Source of the DNA: Liolophura sinensis
Lineage: Eukaryota; Mollusca; Polyplacophora; Chitonida; Chitonidae
Assembly (NCBI RefSeq): GCF_032854445.1
Contig: NC_088295.1
Span: 79,080,028-79,144,027 of the forward strand
Direction: 5' to 3'
Length of the DNA: 64,000 nt
Shown here one piece after another: positions 12,701 to 24,035 of the stretch (position 1 is its first letter; every line of letters begins with the position of its first letter). The position numbers and the translations under genes were made by a program. Below the pieces are notes generated by a model. It searched no databases, had not been told where the DNA came from, and saw nothing but the letters and a program-made list of their open reading frames with translations.

Positions 12701-14525
12701 CTGTGAGTTGAGCCGTAGATATGTCGGCTTTTTTATATATATTGCTATTCATATTTTAAGTCGTGCCATTTCTCATAACTTGTCGATTGCCGTGGGAACA
12801 TGTTCACACAGTTACAGTTGGCGTATCGACTCTTAAAATGTCAGTCAACTGCAATATTGTCTAAGATTTACGTTTTGTAAGGTTTGACTAAAATTGTTAG
12901 GTGTCGATATTTCCTGATTTAGTGAAATCTACAAATTGTTAGAGAAAAAAAAGACAACCCATTTTTTAGCAAATGAACGCAACAAACAATCATTTGTGTC
13001 TTTCGTTCATTCATCCATTCGTGCAGTTACGAATCCATCTTTTTAATAATTCATGCCTTTTGAAATATTCTTTGTTATCATAGCTCTTCGTTTTATGTGA
13101 TATCCCTTAAATAAATTCATGTAAGGTAAAAATACGTTAGGCCTACGTACTGTATCATGTAACTCTTACAGTCAGATTATTGCAACGAGTCTCACGGATA
13201 CCACTTAGCCACTACTCATTGGGATTGCAGCGAAACTTAATTGTAAAAGACCGTCACAACCGTTTTAACTGTATGACGTCTTGCAAACCAACGAACCAGG
13301 CGTTTGGAGCGTGTCTTTTTACAATAAACATTTCCATATTGATTCCTTTCAGTGGTTTTAATGAAAAATTGAAAACCTTTCACCAAAAATTGGTTTTTAA
13401 TTCTTTATTTGATTGTTGCTTGACGCCTCATTCCCACTTACGTCATATACTTATCATTTAATATACACGAGTAATTTTTATAGCAGTTAAAAGCAAATGT
13501 ATTAAGACAATTCGATTACTAGTTTATGATAGAGTTTCTGTTTTTATTTAATATCATAATAGCATAAGATATATGAATAATGAGTTATTATAACAAAGGA
13601 GGATTTGATTTTGCCTCAGACAACTGTTTCGGGACGCTGAAGTATTTTACACTAAATTGATAGTGTCGTTTTAAACTTCTCACATAAAACTGATTTTATT
13701 ATTTTCATTCAACTGTATCTAAACAATTAAAGATTATTTTCAAAATCTTACTCACCAAAAAATGAATCAAAGTCGTTTCGAATCAAAGTGCACATAAATA
13801 AGAATAACTCTTTTAAATACATTACGATTACGTTAATGGCTAATATATCGCCCCATATTACTTGTCCTACGAAATGCTCTGATATCCAGTAAACAGAACA
13901 GATTGGAAGTGAGGGGCATTATTCTAAGATATGGACCGAAAGGGAATAACTAGCTTCCCTTTGTCTTCAGTGAATCTGACATGAAGTTCTGTGTGAAAAA
14001 CGTGCATTGCTATTCGAAATTTCACCGTGCTGATATATAGCAATGCCTGAAAATTACCAGTTCCCACAATAAAATTACACCATTTAAAACAAGGCTTTGT
14101 TCCGTGAAAATATGAATTTTGATGTTATGCTTTGTGTATCGCACGTATTGTACTCAATATCTGAGAAATAAGGTTTTAATTGTACCTCGAGGCAATATTA
14201 CATGATGGCGGTTTTCTTCATATAATCGAATCTAAATTCAAAATAGTGACTTACATAAGTTTAGTTAACATAGATTTGGATCATTGTTAAGATATTAAAT
14301 TTGCAATTTGTTTATTTTTTTTTCTTAACTTGAAACCCACGACGATCCGCAGGTTGCGATTTGCAATCGAAGGTTACAGCATCAAAGGATACTAAGACAG
14401 AAGCACCATAACACAATCAGAAAACAAACACATATGTGAAGTAAAATTTGAAATCCACGAATATAATCTCTAATGTATGTAAAAGGTGTACGGAGAAATG
14501 TGATGCTCTGTTATTCCAGGATAAC
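12701..14525. other. No feature recognised
   Basis: AT-rich DNA beyond the end of unit A similarity. No repeat family member or coding signal recognised before the SINE at 14534. Confidence 0.5.
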
Positions 14526-14533
14526 CCTAAGGC

Positions 14534-14679
14534 AAAGGTGGGAAGCTCTTCCAGCAATCTGCGGATGATCGTGGATATCTCCCGGGCTCGGCCCTGTTTC
14601 CTCCCACTATAATGCTGGCGGCTGTCGTATAACTGAAACATTCTTGAATATGGCGTAAAACACCAATCAATTAAATAAA
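14534..14679 (+). mobile_element. SINE family A, 5' truncated, flanked by CCTAAGGC
   Basis: The 3' half of family A (ggtgggaagctcttccagcaa ... gcgtaaaacaccaatcaattaaataaa) lies between direct repeats CCTAAGGC at 14526-14533 and 14680-14687. The only long open frame here is the repeat read on the other strand. Confidence 0.82.
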
Positions 14680-14720
14680 CCTAAGGCTAGGTTTTCATTT
14701 TCAAACCATAAAATAATTCA

Positions 14721-14822
14721 TTTGTCCTGCAGCAAAGAGGCACTCTAAGGACTCCTTCGTCCTCTTGCCACTGAAAAATTGTTAACTAGGACGTTAAATC
14801 CTAAGCACTCACTCACTCATTC
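14721..14822 (+). mobile_element. SINE family B, 3' fragment with a 10-bp target-site duplication
   Basis: Only the last ~100 bases of family B are present: 'tcctgcagcaaagaggcac' through 'gactccttcgtcctcttgcc' to the (CACT)n tail. AAATAATTCA flanks it at 14711-14720 and 14823-14832, so it inserted as a 5'-truncated copy. Confidence 0.85.
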
Positions 14823-14839
14823 AAATAATTCAAACTTTC

Positions 14840-16900
14840 ACAAGAGAATCTTTACAGTGTTCACATTTTCTTTATACATAAGCACTATTATCTAAAGGTT
14901 CCAATCGTGAAAATGTTGACAAGATATCGCTTACCCTCATGATGCCTCACCCTGAGCAAGATTTCATGAGCCAGGGGCTAGTTATTTTCTATTATCGCAT
15001 TTAGGCGATTCAAACGCGTTGTTATGGTGACGATTGTCTGACGTAATCACACTGTTGTTAGCCCATACCATAAATCAGCCCGCAGCGATGTATTACCTAA
15101 CCCAAGACATTCCAGACAGAAAGTTGCACAACAGCCTAGCCACTATCATAGTATAATAACCTGAGCCATATAATGCCGTGTGGACTCGTAAACCTGTATA
15201 TCTATGGATTCACAGAATCTCCATTTCCACCAACCCAGGTAGGGCAAGTGTATTGGTAACATTTACAAATGATCTTTTAACACTTTGGTAGAGCGTCCGC
15301 CTCGGGACCGGTAGATCCAGGATCAATCCTTGGTCGAGTCACACCTAAGACTTTAAAAGAGGAAGTTGTAACTTCCTCGCTTGGGGTTCAGCATGAAGGG
15401 GACAGTGCAACGACTGGTTGACCCGTATCAGTATAATGGCTCGGGCGGGGCGGCTTACTTGCCTTCGGTAAGTCGTCTCAGTGATTGCAGCACTAAATAA
15501 AAGAGCGGTGGAAATCCGTCCTGCAACAAGGAGGCACATTACACGTGCATGCACCCTAATGATTCCTTCGTCGTCATATGACTGAAAAATTGTTGAGTAC
15601 GACGTTAAACCCCAAGAACTCACTCACTCACTCTTTTAACACTTTTATGAAAGACATTCATAGCAGGGCGTGAACACAGCGGGTCATACAATGCAATTTG
15701 TATCAATTATTGAATTGATACAAGTTTTAAGATGCAATGGTTTGAGTGCTACAGTTAGACTGTAAACTTTGTTATATGTTTAAATCACTCTCTTCAGTAA
15801 TGACTAGTTCATTAAAAACAGCTTTACAAGTACCTTTGACTGTTACCTTTGGACTAATATCGAATGGTAGTTGCTCTGTTCCAAAAGTCGGTACTAGAAA
15901 TAGCGGCTTCAAACCATCTTTTTCAGACAAGCACGGGAAGAATTGAATATTGTTTTCATTCATCCATTCGTGCATTTGCAAATGCATCATATTTTGTGTA
16001 ATATTTTGGGAGAATATCATTGATTATATTTTTTAACGTTCAAATAAACACCTGACTAATTTCATCCCCATATCTCAAAATGCTATACAAAAAACACACT
16101 TAGCACTTAACCACAAACAATACGGTGACTCCACGCCAGTTAGATTGCACTAAACTTTAACTAGAAAAATGGTCATAACGGCCGTGACATTGTGACCACG
16201 TTGCAGCTGTATAAGATTAAAACCAAAAATAGGCGTGGGATGCTAACCGGTCACCATGATGACATCACCGACCACTTTCCTCAACTCTGGTCATCTCGTG
16301 GAGTGATCTCGTGAGGGAACCGTCACCACTGCCAGACGCTTCCGTGCAATCACCGTCACGTCAACTAAGACTTTTAAAGTGCAATCAAAATCTATTCAAT
16401 ATTTTTCAACTTTTTATATATTTCTCTTTTCTGAGAAAACATTCTATTTTGGCTTCTCACAGATGAATGAATAAAAAATACGACGCATATGCTATTATAT
16501 GGTATTTTCGAAGTGGAAAAGATAACATGTATTTCCGTTATTAACATCCCATTCCAGTAAAATCACACTTCCGTGATATGTGTATTAATGATGATGTCAT
16601 GTGCTGAGAGAGCACTTACAGATGCTTTACACAAAATAAGTTTTTTTGACGATGTTGGATATGTGAATGTACTTTTTAAACTCTCACGCAGCCTTGGTTG
16701 TATTATTTTCTAGCAACTGTGTCATACAAAAATATTGCGCTACAAATTTAAATCCGACCAAGCCAATGGCGTATACGTGTACTAACTGGAAAACTATGCT
16801 ACCAATTATATCCCCACAACGTCAGTGGTTGGAAGTTTGCCACGAGCTTTTGGCCCTGGAGAGGACTTTAGTGGCCAGAACACGTAAAGTGGAAATCTGA
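14840..16900. repeat. Segmental duplication unit B (short, internally deleted)
   Basis: Left part: 14880-14960 ('gaaaatgttgacaagata') and 15060-15272 match units C-E. After the SINE, 16320-16890 matches 35530-36140, the far end of unit C, including 'catacaaaaatattgc' and the 'gagcttttggcc/gagcttctggcc' end. The ~10 kb that separates these blocks in unit C is missing, so B looks like a duplication with a large internal deletion. Confidence 0.75.
15287..15631 (+). mobile_element. SINE family B, long copy with a 14-bp target-site duplication
   Basis: The copy starts inside the tRNA-like head (ggtagagcgtccgcctcggg). It carries the palindromic gaggaagttgtaacttcctc core and a 3' domain 'ttccttcgtcgtcatatgactg', and ends in ACTCACTCACTC. 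Direct repeats TCTTTTAACACTTT lie at 15273-15286 and 15632-15645. It interrupts unit B; the matching position in unit C (about 25240-25250) lacks it. Confidence 0.93.
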
Positions 16901-17260
16901 TGTTATCATATGGTACTGAAAGCCTTGTGCATGACCGGTGCTCTTACTGTCGTTCTCAGGGGAATGACCTGTCCAATATCTGTCAATAGCTGGATGAAGC
17001 AAAGCGCAACCGATTTGTGTAACTCACGTAGCAGCTGGTAAACGCAAGTCAATATTTGTTACTTGACACTAGTCTGGTATTTACGACGCGACGAGTGAAC
17101 TGGTCTATCGAGGATGACAGGTAATAATGGCTGTCTCCCTCTCATTTAATAACCAACAGGAACACATAAACTTACTGTCAGATCTCAAAGAACGTCGATG
17201 CAAAGCAAACAAAATATATTTGTGAATTAATATGTCCGGGCGTGTTGTCCTTATGGGTTG

Positions 17261-17263
<3 letters not shown>

Positions 17264-17336
<73 letters not shown>
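17264..17336. repeat. (TA)n microsatellite, about 36 units
   Basis: About 73 bases of uninterrupted TA run into a GGGGG-AGAGAGAAAA purine tract. It is uninterrupted, so likely length-variable. Confidence 0.98.
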
Positions 17337-17339
<3 letters not shown>

Positions 17340-17438
17340 GGAGAGAGAAAATAAAGTAAAACAAAAAAAAAATCATTATAAAAAAGGGCCCCTAAGGTTA
17401 CAGTTTTAAGAAAGAGGAAACAGCCTGAAGGCTTTTAT

Positions 17439-17672
17439 TTATTTATTTATTTGATTGGTGTTTTGCGCCGTAAACAGCTACACTGCAGCGACCAGCATTA
17501 TAGTGGGAGGAAACCGGGGGAAATCTACGACCATCCCCAGACTGCTGACAGATCTTCCCACTTAAGGCCGGAGAGAAACCCAGCATGAGCTGGACTTGAA
17601 CTCACAGCGACAGCATTAGTTAGAGGCACATGGGTCATTACGCCGTACCTATCTCCTCGGCCACGGAGTCCT
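17439..17672 (-). mobile_element. SINE family A, full length
   Basis: It runs from a (TTTA)n tail complement through the whole body to the tRNA-like head (complement of ggactccgtggccgaggagatagg). CCTGAAGG with similar flanking bases occurs at 17424-17431 and 17673-17680, the likely target-site duplication. Confidence 0.88.
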
Positions 17673-17699
17673 CCTGAAGGTTTTCATGGTGTAAAGATC

Positions 17700-18320
17700 T
17701 GAGAGAAGATTCTATGGAATGTTAAGCCATTGCAACTTTAATTAGGCCTGTGTAAAAGTGTATAGCATCTCCCACTAGACAAGTGTCACATAAACCGCAA
17801 GCATACTGTTGGAATTTATGAAAGCATGAATTAACTGGAAAGTGGCCCGAGACCAGTCGGTGGGCAAGTACATCCGCCCATCTAGTGGCAAGCAGCACAA
17901 ACTGGGAAATCTGATTAAAAAGCATTTCTTTTGTTTTCCCATCCTAGTCGCTTTGTCATAAACCACTGAAAAAAGCTTTCTAGTTGACACAAAACTTCTA
18001 AAATGGAGAGAGAGACATCTTTAATGAACGGCCGTGGCTTAGCCAGAGCATCAACTTGCTCATTCCCGAAGACTCTGTCATGACTCGGCACCCACTCAAA
18101 GAACACACAGTCCCCTTCGTTAAAGAGTACAGCATATACATGTAAAATTTTAAGGACAAGTGGCAAGCATCTGGTGACATTCAAGAATTTCAATAATTTC
18201 AAGGCAGAAAGAGAGTAGCATTTCAACGGTTTACAGACATAAAGACACTGGAGAGCTAACAGTATACCTGTTGCCTCAGCAGACTGAGTGTAAACAGGCA
18301 AGTCGTCAGATAATTTGGAC
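17700..18320 (-). pseudogene. LINE fragment with an RNase H domain
   Basis: On the minus strand a 128-codon open frame (17915-18301) contains VYTQSAEATGILLALQ, SLSALKLLKF and FFEWVPSHDRVFGNEQVDALAK. These are the order and motifs of the RNase H domain at the end of the RT protein in I-like LINEs (AE...AL, then W-V-P-S-H...G-N-E...D-x-L-A-K). A second frame further on (17722-17925) has SGHFPVN followed by a Cys-rich CGLCDTCL, resembling the C-terminal 'LxxGH...C-x2-C' region. The acidic residue expected before SLSAL is missing and the frame is broken near 17990, so the copy is dead. It is 5' truncated near 18320. Confidence 0.68.
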
Positions 18321-18844
18321 GTCTTGCCATAATTTAGATCTGCGATGAAAGTATTTTTGAGTAATTTGACAAATATGTTTGAATGTAATAATTGCAGATC
18401 AATTTTATTGACATTTGAGGGGTCACACTTCTCAACTTCTTAAATCAGACAGCAAGAAAAAAAAAGAAATTTTCGGAACACAAATATACGAAGACCAGAA
18501 AGGAGGAATAGACCAGCCGCGCACCACGCGTTTGCTAGCACCACTCCTGACTGAGATGAGATGGTATTACCAACAAACTTCAATTTACAGGTAAGTCTCG
18601 TTTAATTTTTAAATTCTACCTCATCACAGTCTACGCCACTGTAAACTCACATGAGACGTCAAAGCCATTATGACCATGAGCAAAAGAAATAAACACAATA
18701 AATTACAGGATTCTAGAAGTTATTCAGTATAAATTGTACCCATTCATTGAGATGTACAAATATTGAACTGCCATGTAATATGTATGTATCTTGTATACAC
18801 AAATCATTTACCAGAGTTTAGCTTTAGTAATTCAACACCAAAAT

Positions 18845-20450
18845 TACAGGCCTGGTCAACACTTTTAAGTTAGATCATCTGGCAGATTTCATGCTACAGG
18901 AACACCATTCTTTTAGGCAGCACTAGTTGAGGCAGCTCTAATATTGTGAGGTTTAAAAGTAACAGTATCAGTTCCTGCAGACTAAAGTGTCAGTTTGATC
19001 CACCTGGATACAATATCTTTGCTCCCTGGTTTAAAAGGCTTTTTGAAACTTATCAACAACTGTAAGTTCTCTCCCCTTGCCTCTTTGCGGTTCGTTTCAT
19101 ACAAACATTGATACGTCTGCTGTCCTGGTCGTTTGACTCCATGATGATATGAGGTTGCTGGTAGTCTGGTCTATTGCACTTCAGCAGACTCATAACATAT
19201 CCATATCCGAAATATTTAGCGCATGTAATGTCTGGCTTCTCTGCCCAGTAGCTAACGCTAAAGGGGTTACTAATTTAAATGAAAAATTTTCCAAACTTAT
19301 ATTTTCAGATGCATATAACAAACTCAAATATTTGAGCACAAAATTTACGTCCCATTTTGACTCATATAGGGCCAAAGTTGGTTTCTCTGCTTCACACATA
19401 AGACAGAATATTAAATCAGAGTATAGCAAATCAAATCTACTCACATCTACTTGTACAGATTTCAATGTGTACTGAAGAGTTGGGCTGTTTCTATATTCTT
19501 CACAATCCATTTTTTCTTGTGTGTGAATGTTGTAGTGGCCTGACAAGTCCTTTGGCCCGTCTGTTCTCTGTAGTTCAACATCTCGTTTGAGACTGTACTA
19601 CCAAGTTTGAAACAGACAAGAATAGTTTTTAGACTGGTGGCTATATCATCGCCAAATAGCACATCGGTGACCGGGATCTGCTGATTACGTATTGCTCGTA
19701 ACGCTACAGAAATAGCAGGCTTCATAGCCTCGCGTCTGCGTAAAGAAGTTCGTAATATGCACGCCCAAGCAAGGTTATAGCATCCGTGGCTTTATAATCC
19801 AGAGAACTATTGTGCTTAGAGATGTTTGATTTTGGGCGTGAGAAAACTTTCCAAACTTATATTTTCAGACGCATATAACCAACTCAAATGTTTGAGCACT
19901 AAATTTACGTCCCATTTTGACTCATATAGGGGTAAAGTTGGTTTCTTTTGAAACACCCCTTTCACAAATCATTTAACCAAAGAATGAGCACCAAAAGCTA
20001 TTTGGTTTTCAACATTTAAAACTGATCAAATGGTTGATAGGACAGTGTTAATCACATTGTGGACTAGTCCGCTATTAACTGGACTGGCAAGGAAATAAAT
20101 TCCCTGAGTCACAGGCGGTGACAGCGGATGTATCTTTTTGTCAACACAGAACTGTCTCCATTTTGAAAGATAACAAGTGTACTGTCTTTTTGTACTGTCT
20201 CTCCATGAGTCTATAATGATGTTAGAAGCCTCTGATGAAATGCCAAGACATTGTAGCTGTTCCTGGACAAATGGCCTACAAACAGTTGAAGCTTCCGCCA
20301 AAGTGGATGTAGCTGGTTTGGTTGAGTTGGCAGCGTCAAGAATTGTCTGCACCTCTCCAGAAGGACAGGATAGTCTATCGGCAAACTCATCGTTTTGGAA
20401 TATCAAGGCTGTGTTAGCCAGTTGGGCAGCATTACTATTATGGTTGCCCT
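18845..20450 (-). pseudogene. DIRS tyrosine recombinase, split by a gag fragment
   Basis: The N-terminal core-binding part is the open frame ending near 20026: SSEASNIIIDSWRDSTKRQY, KWRQFC, then INTVLSTI. The next part carries YESKWDVN-VLKHL (near 19930-19850) and, in the second copy, LVTPLALATGQRSQTLHAL (19260-19200), the DIRS 'LalxTgqRxqTLhxL' box with a candidate catalytic Arg. KPHNIRAASTSAA (about 18948-18905) supplies the H-x2-R box. Stops before the H-x2-R box (TL*) and after it (AA*, VA*) kill the frame. Confidence 0.75.
19391..19848 (-). repeat. Second DIRS gag fragment, near-identical to 21530-21985
   Basis: This block and 21530-21985 match almost base for base over about 450 bases, including the open frame starting MKPAISVALRAIRNQQ in both. 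Here it is bordered on each side by a diverged copy of the same ~100-base recombinase segment (19288-19391 and 19849-19950). That is expected if an internally deleted DIRS copy recombined with a second copy. Confidence 0.85.
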
Positions 20451-21510
20451 TGCCCCCACCCCTTTCCGATTTCTGCAACACAGATGGAATCACCCTGAAT
20501 GGAGGGAAAAGAATAAAAGCCAATTCCATTTATGTGAAATACCGTCTCTGGCCATATATAGGTTAAGCCTATATAACATAAACTGGGAAAACAAATTCAC
20601 ATATGGAGCTAAAGCTTGCTTCAGTCTAGCTTTATCTAGCACCCATTCCTTATTCACATTTGTGATGATTGTGCCTCAGTGTTGAGCGCACCTGCTATAT
20701 GGACAGCAGTGAGTCAGATATCTCTAGATTGACATCAACCCCACATCTTATTAACAATGTCATTACAATTTGGCGGTAATTACACTTTGGCGATTGCCCA
20801 TACATGGGGCCTGGAAAACTGGAAATTATTTTTCCTCGTCCCCCGGTACTTCATGTATTCATGGAGATTTCATGTCTACCAAAGAACGTCATGCCAGCTT
20901 TAACTTTAAAACCTTCTCTTTAGTAAGACGCCCAGTCATATTTTCAGAGTTTAAGATAAACCCCAAATACATTTGTTCTTATGTGTGCGCAAATGCCCAC
21001 GTTTAAGTACAACAGCCAATATTAGTTTCAGCAGTTTAGTGAACTTACGAGGGCAAAAACTCAAGCCATGTGGAAAACACACAAATTAAAATAGTTCTTC
21101 CAATTCTGCCAATAAAATTTCAGATATTTATGACAACTCTCTACTATTGGTACACAGTAATATGTATTATTAAAATCTATGCAAGCCATAAAACAATTTG
21201 GCGTCGTTAATTTTACCATAGAACTAAGCGTATTCATTTTAAAATGGCGGTAAGTAACATGTTGATTTGTTCATTCAGTCTTTTCAGATTTTATACCATT
21301 TTTTGTAACAAGTCAGGCTTTGGGATGAAAACACTTTTGTGAATTCAACCTTCAATTTCCATGTTAATAACACATTTTCTCCAATCTGAAACTGTTTCTG
21401 ACCTGGTATAAAAGACTGATTTGGTATCGAGTCAAACTCTATGGTTGTGTCAGACACTATGTCCAAAACCTCAGAATCAGTCAATGTGGACAAAAATGCT
21501 TGAGTCCACC
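20450..21510 (-). pseudogene. DIRS reverse transcriptase / RNase H region
   Basis: LTDSEVLDIVSDTTIEFDSIP (21493-21420) resembles the start of DIRS RT. MACIDFNNTYYCVPI (about 21189-21149) matches RT motif A ('AsiDLkdAYysVPI'), followed by KYLKFYW. FGVYL, KYDWAS and GKIISSFPGPMYG (about 20830-20790) match the end of the RT region and the start of RNase H. FPPFRVIPSVLQK (about 20500) is the conserved 'AFPPFSLIpxvLqKi' tail. Several stops and shifts make it non-functional, and the RNase H part looks shortened. Confidence 0.7.
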
Positions 21511-21589
21511 AGTTTTGAAATTCTCTGCTTCACACTTAAGATAGAATATTAAATCAGAGTATAGCAAATTAAATTTACTCACATCTACT

Positions 21590-22390
21590 TGTACAGATTT
21601 CAAGGTGTACTGAAGAGTTGGGCTGTTTCTATATTCTTCACAATCCATTTTTTCTTGTGTGTGAATGTTGTAGTGGCCTGACAAGTCCTTTGGCCCGTCT
21701 GTTCTCTGTAGTTCAGCCTCTCGTTTAAGACTGTACTACCAAGTTTGAAACAGTCACGAATAGTTTTTAGACTGGTGGCTATATCATCGCCAAATAGCAC
21801 ATCGGTGACCGGGATCTGCTGATTACGTATTGCTCGTAACGCTACAGAAATAGCAGGCTTCATAGCCTCGCGTCTGCGTAAAGAAGTTCGTAATATGCAC
21901 GCCCAAGCAAGGTTATAGCATCCGTGGCTTTATAATCCAGAGAACTATTGTGCTTAGAGATGTTTGATTTTGGGCGTGAGAAAACCTCAGCCTTTTCAAC
22001 AACCGCCACCGCGGTTTTAATAATATCTTCTGGACATTAGCTAGGCGTAGGTCAGTTGATTTACTGACTGTCTTTAATTTACGCCAGACTTCATTATTTA
22101 CCCGAGGTATTTGTAACTTTGTAGGGGCGGTCATACTTCTCCAACTTTTCACGGAGTTTATGAACAGACAAATTTGAAAAAAAAGCCTCTAGTGTGAAAT
22201 GTTTGCTAGATTATAACCAACATTTGGTCCAGTTTTCTCTGTTGAATCACACTCTCGCTCATTTTCTTTGGGCAAATCCTCTTCAGCTTGTAAACCCTCA
22301 CTATCTGAGTCATCAGCATTTTCAGATACATTATCGTTTATAAGTAACTGAGATTCTATGTCTGAGTCACAGAGTTCAGGTTTTGACATG
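21590..22390 (-). pseudogene. DIRS gag-like region
   Basis: The minus-strand reading begins with an acidic Ser/Asp/Glu-rich stretch (22389-22189). EKLEKYDRP and, one frame over, LQIPRVNNEVWRKLK (22140-22060) follow. This is the 'yprPxN...vPrvNxxiW' motif of DIRS gag proteins. It continues to ALRAIRNQQIPVTDVLFGDD (about 21840-21780), the conserved 'VTxxLFGDD' end. At least two frameshifts and one stop separate these parts. Confidence 0.7.
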
Positions 22391-22984
22391 GGTTCAAGTT
22401 TACAGGACGTCTCAATGTGTGAAGCAGCAGGCTTGTGTTTTCTACCTGTGTTACAGTCTCAAGGTTTGTATGCCGAAATATCTGGCCAAGCAGTACTCAT
22501 TGAATTTATGGCTACTGCCATTTTTGATATTGACTTTTCCATACGGAGAGCAGCCTCCCAGGTTTTTCAGTTGCCCAAAAGCCGTGCTAGCCTTGTCCAG
22601 TGTTAGGGGGTCAATTGGCTTGTCACAATCCGACACTGTGTGATCATTGTGAGCGGACATCTGGACCTTGTGTACAGTCACGTGGCCCGGGCAAGTTAGA
22701 ATAAAGAATGAAGTCTTTTTTCCAGTAATAATGTTGCCGGTGGGAAACTAATTACCAGAACAACGAACAGCTGGTTAACGTTAGTGGTAGCAACTTTATG
22801 GCGTAAAATAACTGTCTCAGTAAAGGTATGTGTTCATACCGAGAAACGTAGCTGGTAGCGTCCTCACTTGACCACATCAACCAGCCGCATTGACCAGATC
22901 ACCCTTGCGAGCGCTCTCTCACGTGATTTCGTAGTGACGTAGACTGTGATGAGGTAGACTTAACCTCAGTCTGCACTTGAATTG

Positions 22985-24035
22985 AAATGAACATTTTTAT
23001 TGTCTTATACACAATCCGATTGGGAATAAGTTCTAGAAAACTTATGAGTTCCTTTCTCTAAAGCAATACAGTTTAACTCTTATAGTACAGATGTGGGAAA
23101 AGAATGGCAGCAGATTAAAATACAAGGTACAGAAAGAGAGAACTGGAAATAATCAACATTTCTAATTATAAGTAATGCCAGATACAATATAAACAAAATA
23201 GTAGAACCAGATTAAAAAGACAAGGCAAGACTGAGAGCTGATACAGCGTTGATGGAAAACCTTTTACTGGCTTCTATAAAATTACTGATTTCATTATATG
23301 AGAACTATCTTTGGACTCATCACCCTTTAACAGCTTTTCCATAGTCATGCCATAAGAGGGGGGGGGGGTTATTCAAAATGTTAGGCCGGATTGTGTCGTA
23401 ATGTGGACAATGAAAGAAAAAATGCGAAGCGTCTTCCCGGGGGTTTCCACAAGAACGACATGACCTTGGTATCAAGTTTACACGCTCACTTTCATAGTTA
23501 AAGGCGCTGCAGCGGTGCCTAGGTTGCCTTAATGTAATATTGTATATACGTTTTCCATTACTATAATATCTAGACGGGTTAGACTTCTTAGGCCGTCATT
23601 TACTGAATTTTGCTGAGAACGGGTCGTTCTTGATATTAACATCCAGAGGATTCCACAGATCAGCGGATGAAGGTATGAAAGAACATTGGAACCTTTGAGT
23701 ACGTGTTCTCGACACACCAAGATTAAGCAAATTTCTGAGATTATACTTAGATAACTGGTCGTCTAATGGAGGCAATAGCTCAATCATGGAATCTGTCGCG
23801 TTGCCATTGAAGAGTATGTGCATCAGTTTGAGTTTAGTCAGGCAGCGCTTGTGAGCTAAAGTGTCCCATCCATTTTCAACATAAAGGTGTTCGGATGGGT
23901 TGTATAGAGGGAGGCCAGCAACAATTCTTGCTGCAGATAGCTGTAGTTTTTCCAGTTGATCTGACTGTTCTGCGCAGCTATCCCACACAGCACTGGGATA
24001 TTCTAGAATTGGTCGAAAAAGGTGAGGTAAATTAT
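22985..24035 (-). mobile_element. 5'-truncated LINE, 3' end of the RT protein plus 3' UTR
   Basis: Minus-strand reading starts with RPILEYPSAVWDSC, the well-known end of the RT domain in Jockey/CR1-like LINEs. A 130-codon frame (23988-23596) follows with LEKLQLSAARIVAGL, the 'LExvQrrAaRiixg' motif, then VENGWDTLAHKR. After a frameshift near 23590 come RYYSNGKRIYNITLRQPRHRCSA and the terminal Cys/His module SCGNPREDASHFFFHC (about 23450-23405). A tail of about 260 bases has AATAAA near 23005-23000 and ends near 22985, next to the DIRS terminal repeat. The 5' end is cut off, as is usual for LINE insertions. Confidence 0.8.
23596..23988 (-). pseudogene. Open remnant of LINE RT C-terminal region
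   Basis: This is the longest open part of the LINE (130 codons). It is not a host gene: its start is only the first ATG after WxSC, and its end is a stop caused by the frameshift that puts the Cys/His module in another frame. The protein part would follow the RT palm and thumb and has no catalytic motif of its own. Confidence 0.7.

Larger units (their letters stand above)
18612..22961 (-). mobile_element. Degenerate DIRS-type (tyrosine recombinase) retrotransposon, a mosaic of two copies
   Basis: Inverted terminal repeats bound it: 18612-18639 and 22934-22961 match over 26 of 28 bases, including the 20-base perfect core CTACCTCATCACAGTCTACG and its complement. Between them, on the minus strand, lie gag-like sequence (22390-21590), reverse transcriptase/RNase H remnants (21510-20450) and a tyrosine recombinase (20450-18845), the order expected of DIRS elements. 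All reading frames are broken by stops and shifts. A second gag-like piece (19391-19848) sits inside the recombinase, so the copy is a recombinant. DIRS elements integrate through the recombinase rather than an integrase, so no target-site duplication is expected. Confidence 0.82.

Noticed and set aside
22358-22643. Plus-strand open frames of 82-86 codons
   Set aside because: They are the antisense of the DIRS gag region.
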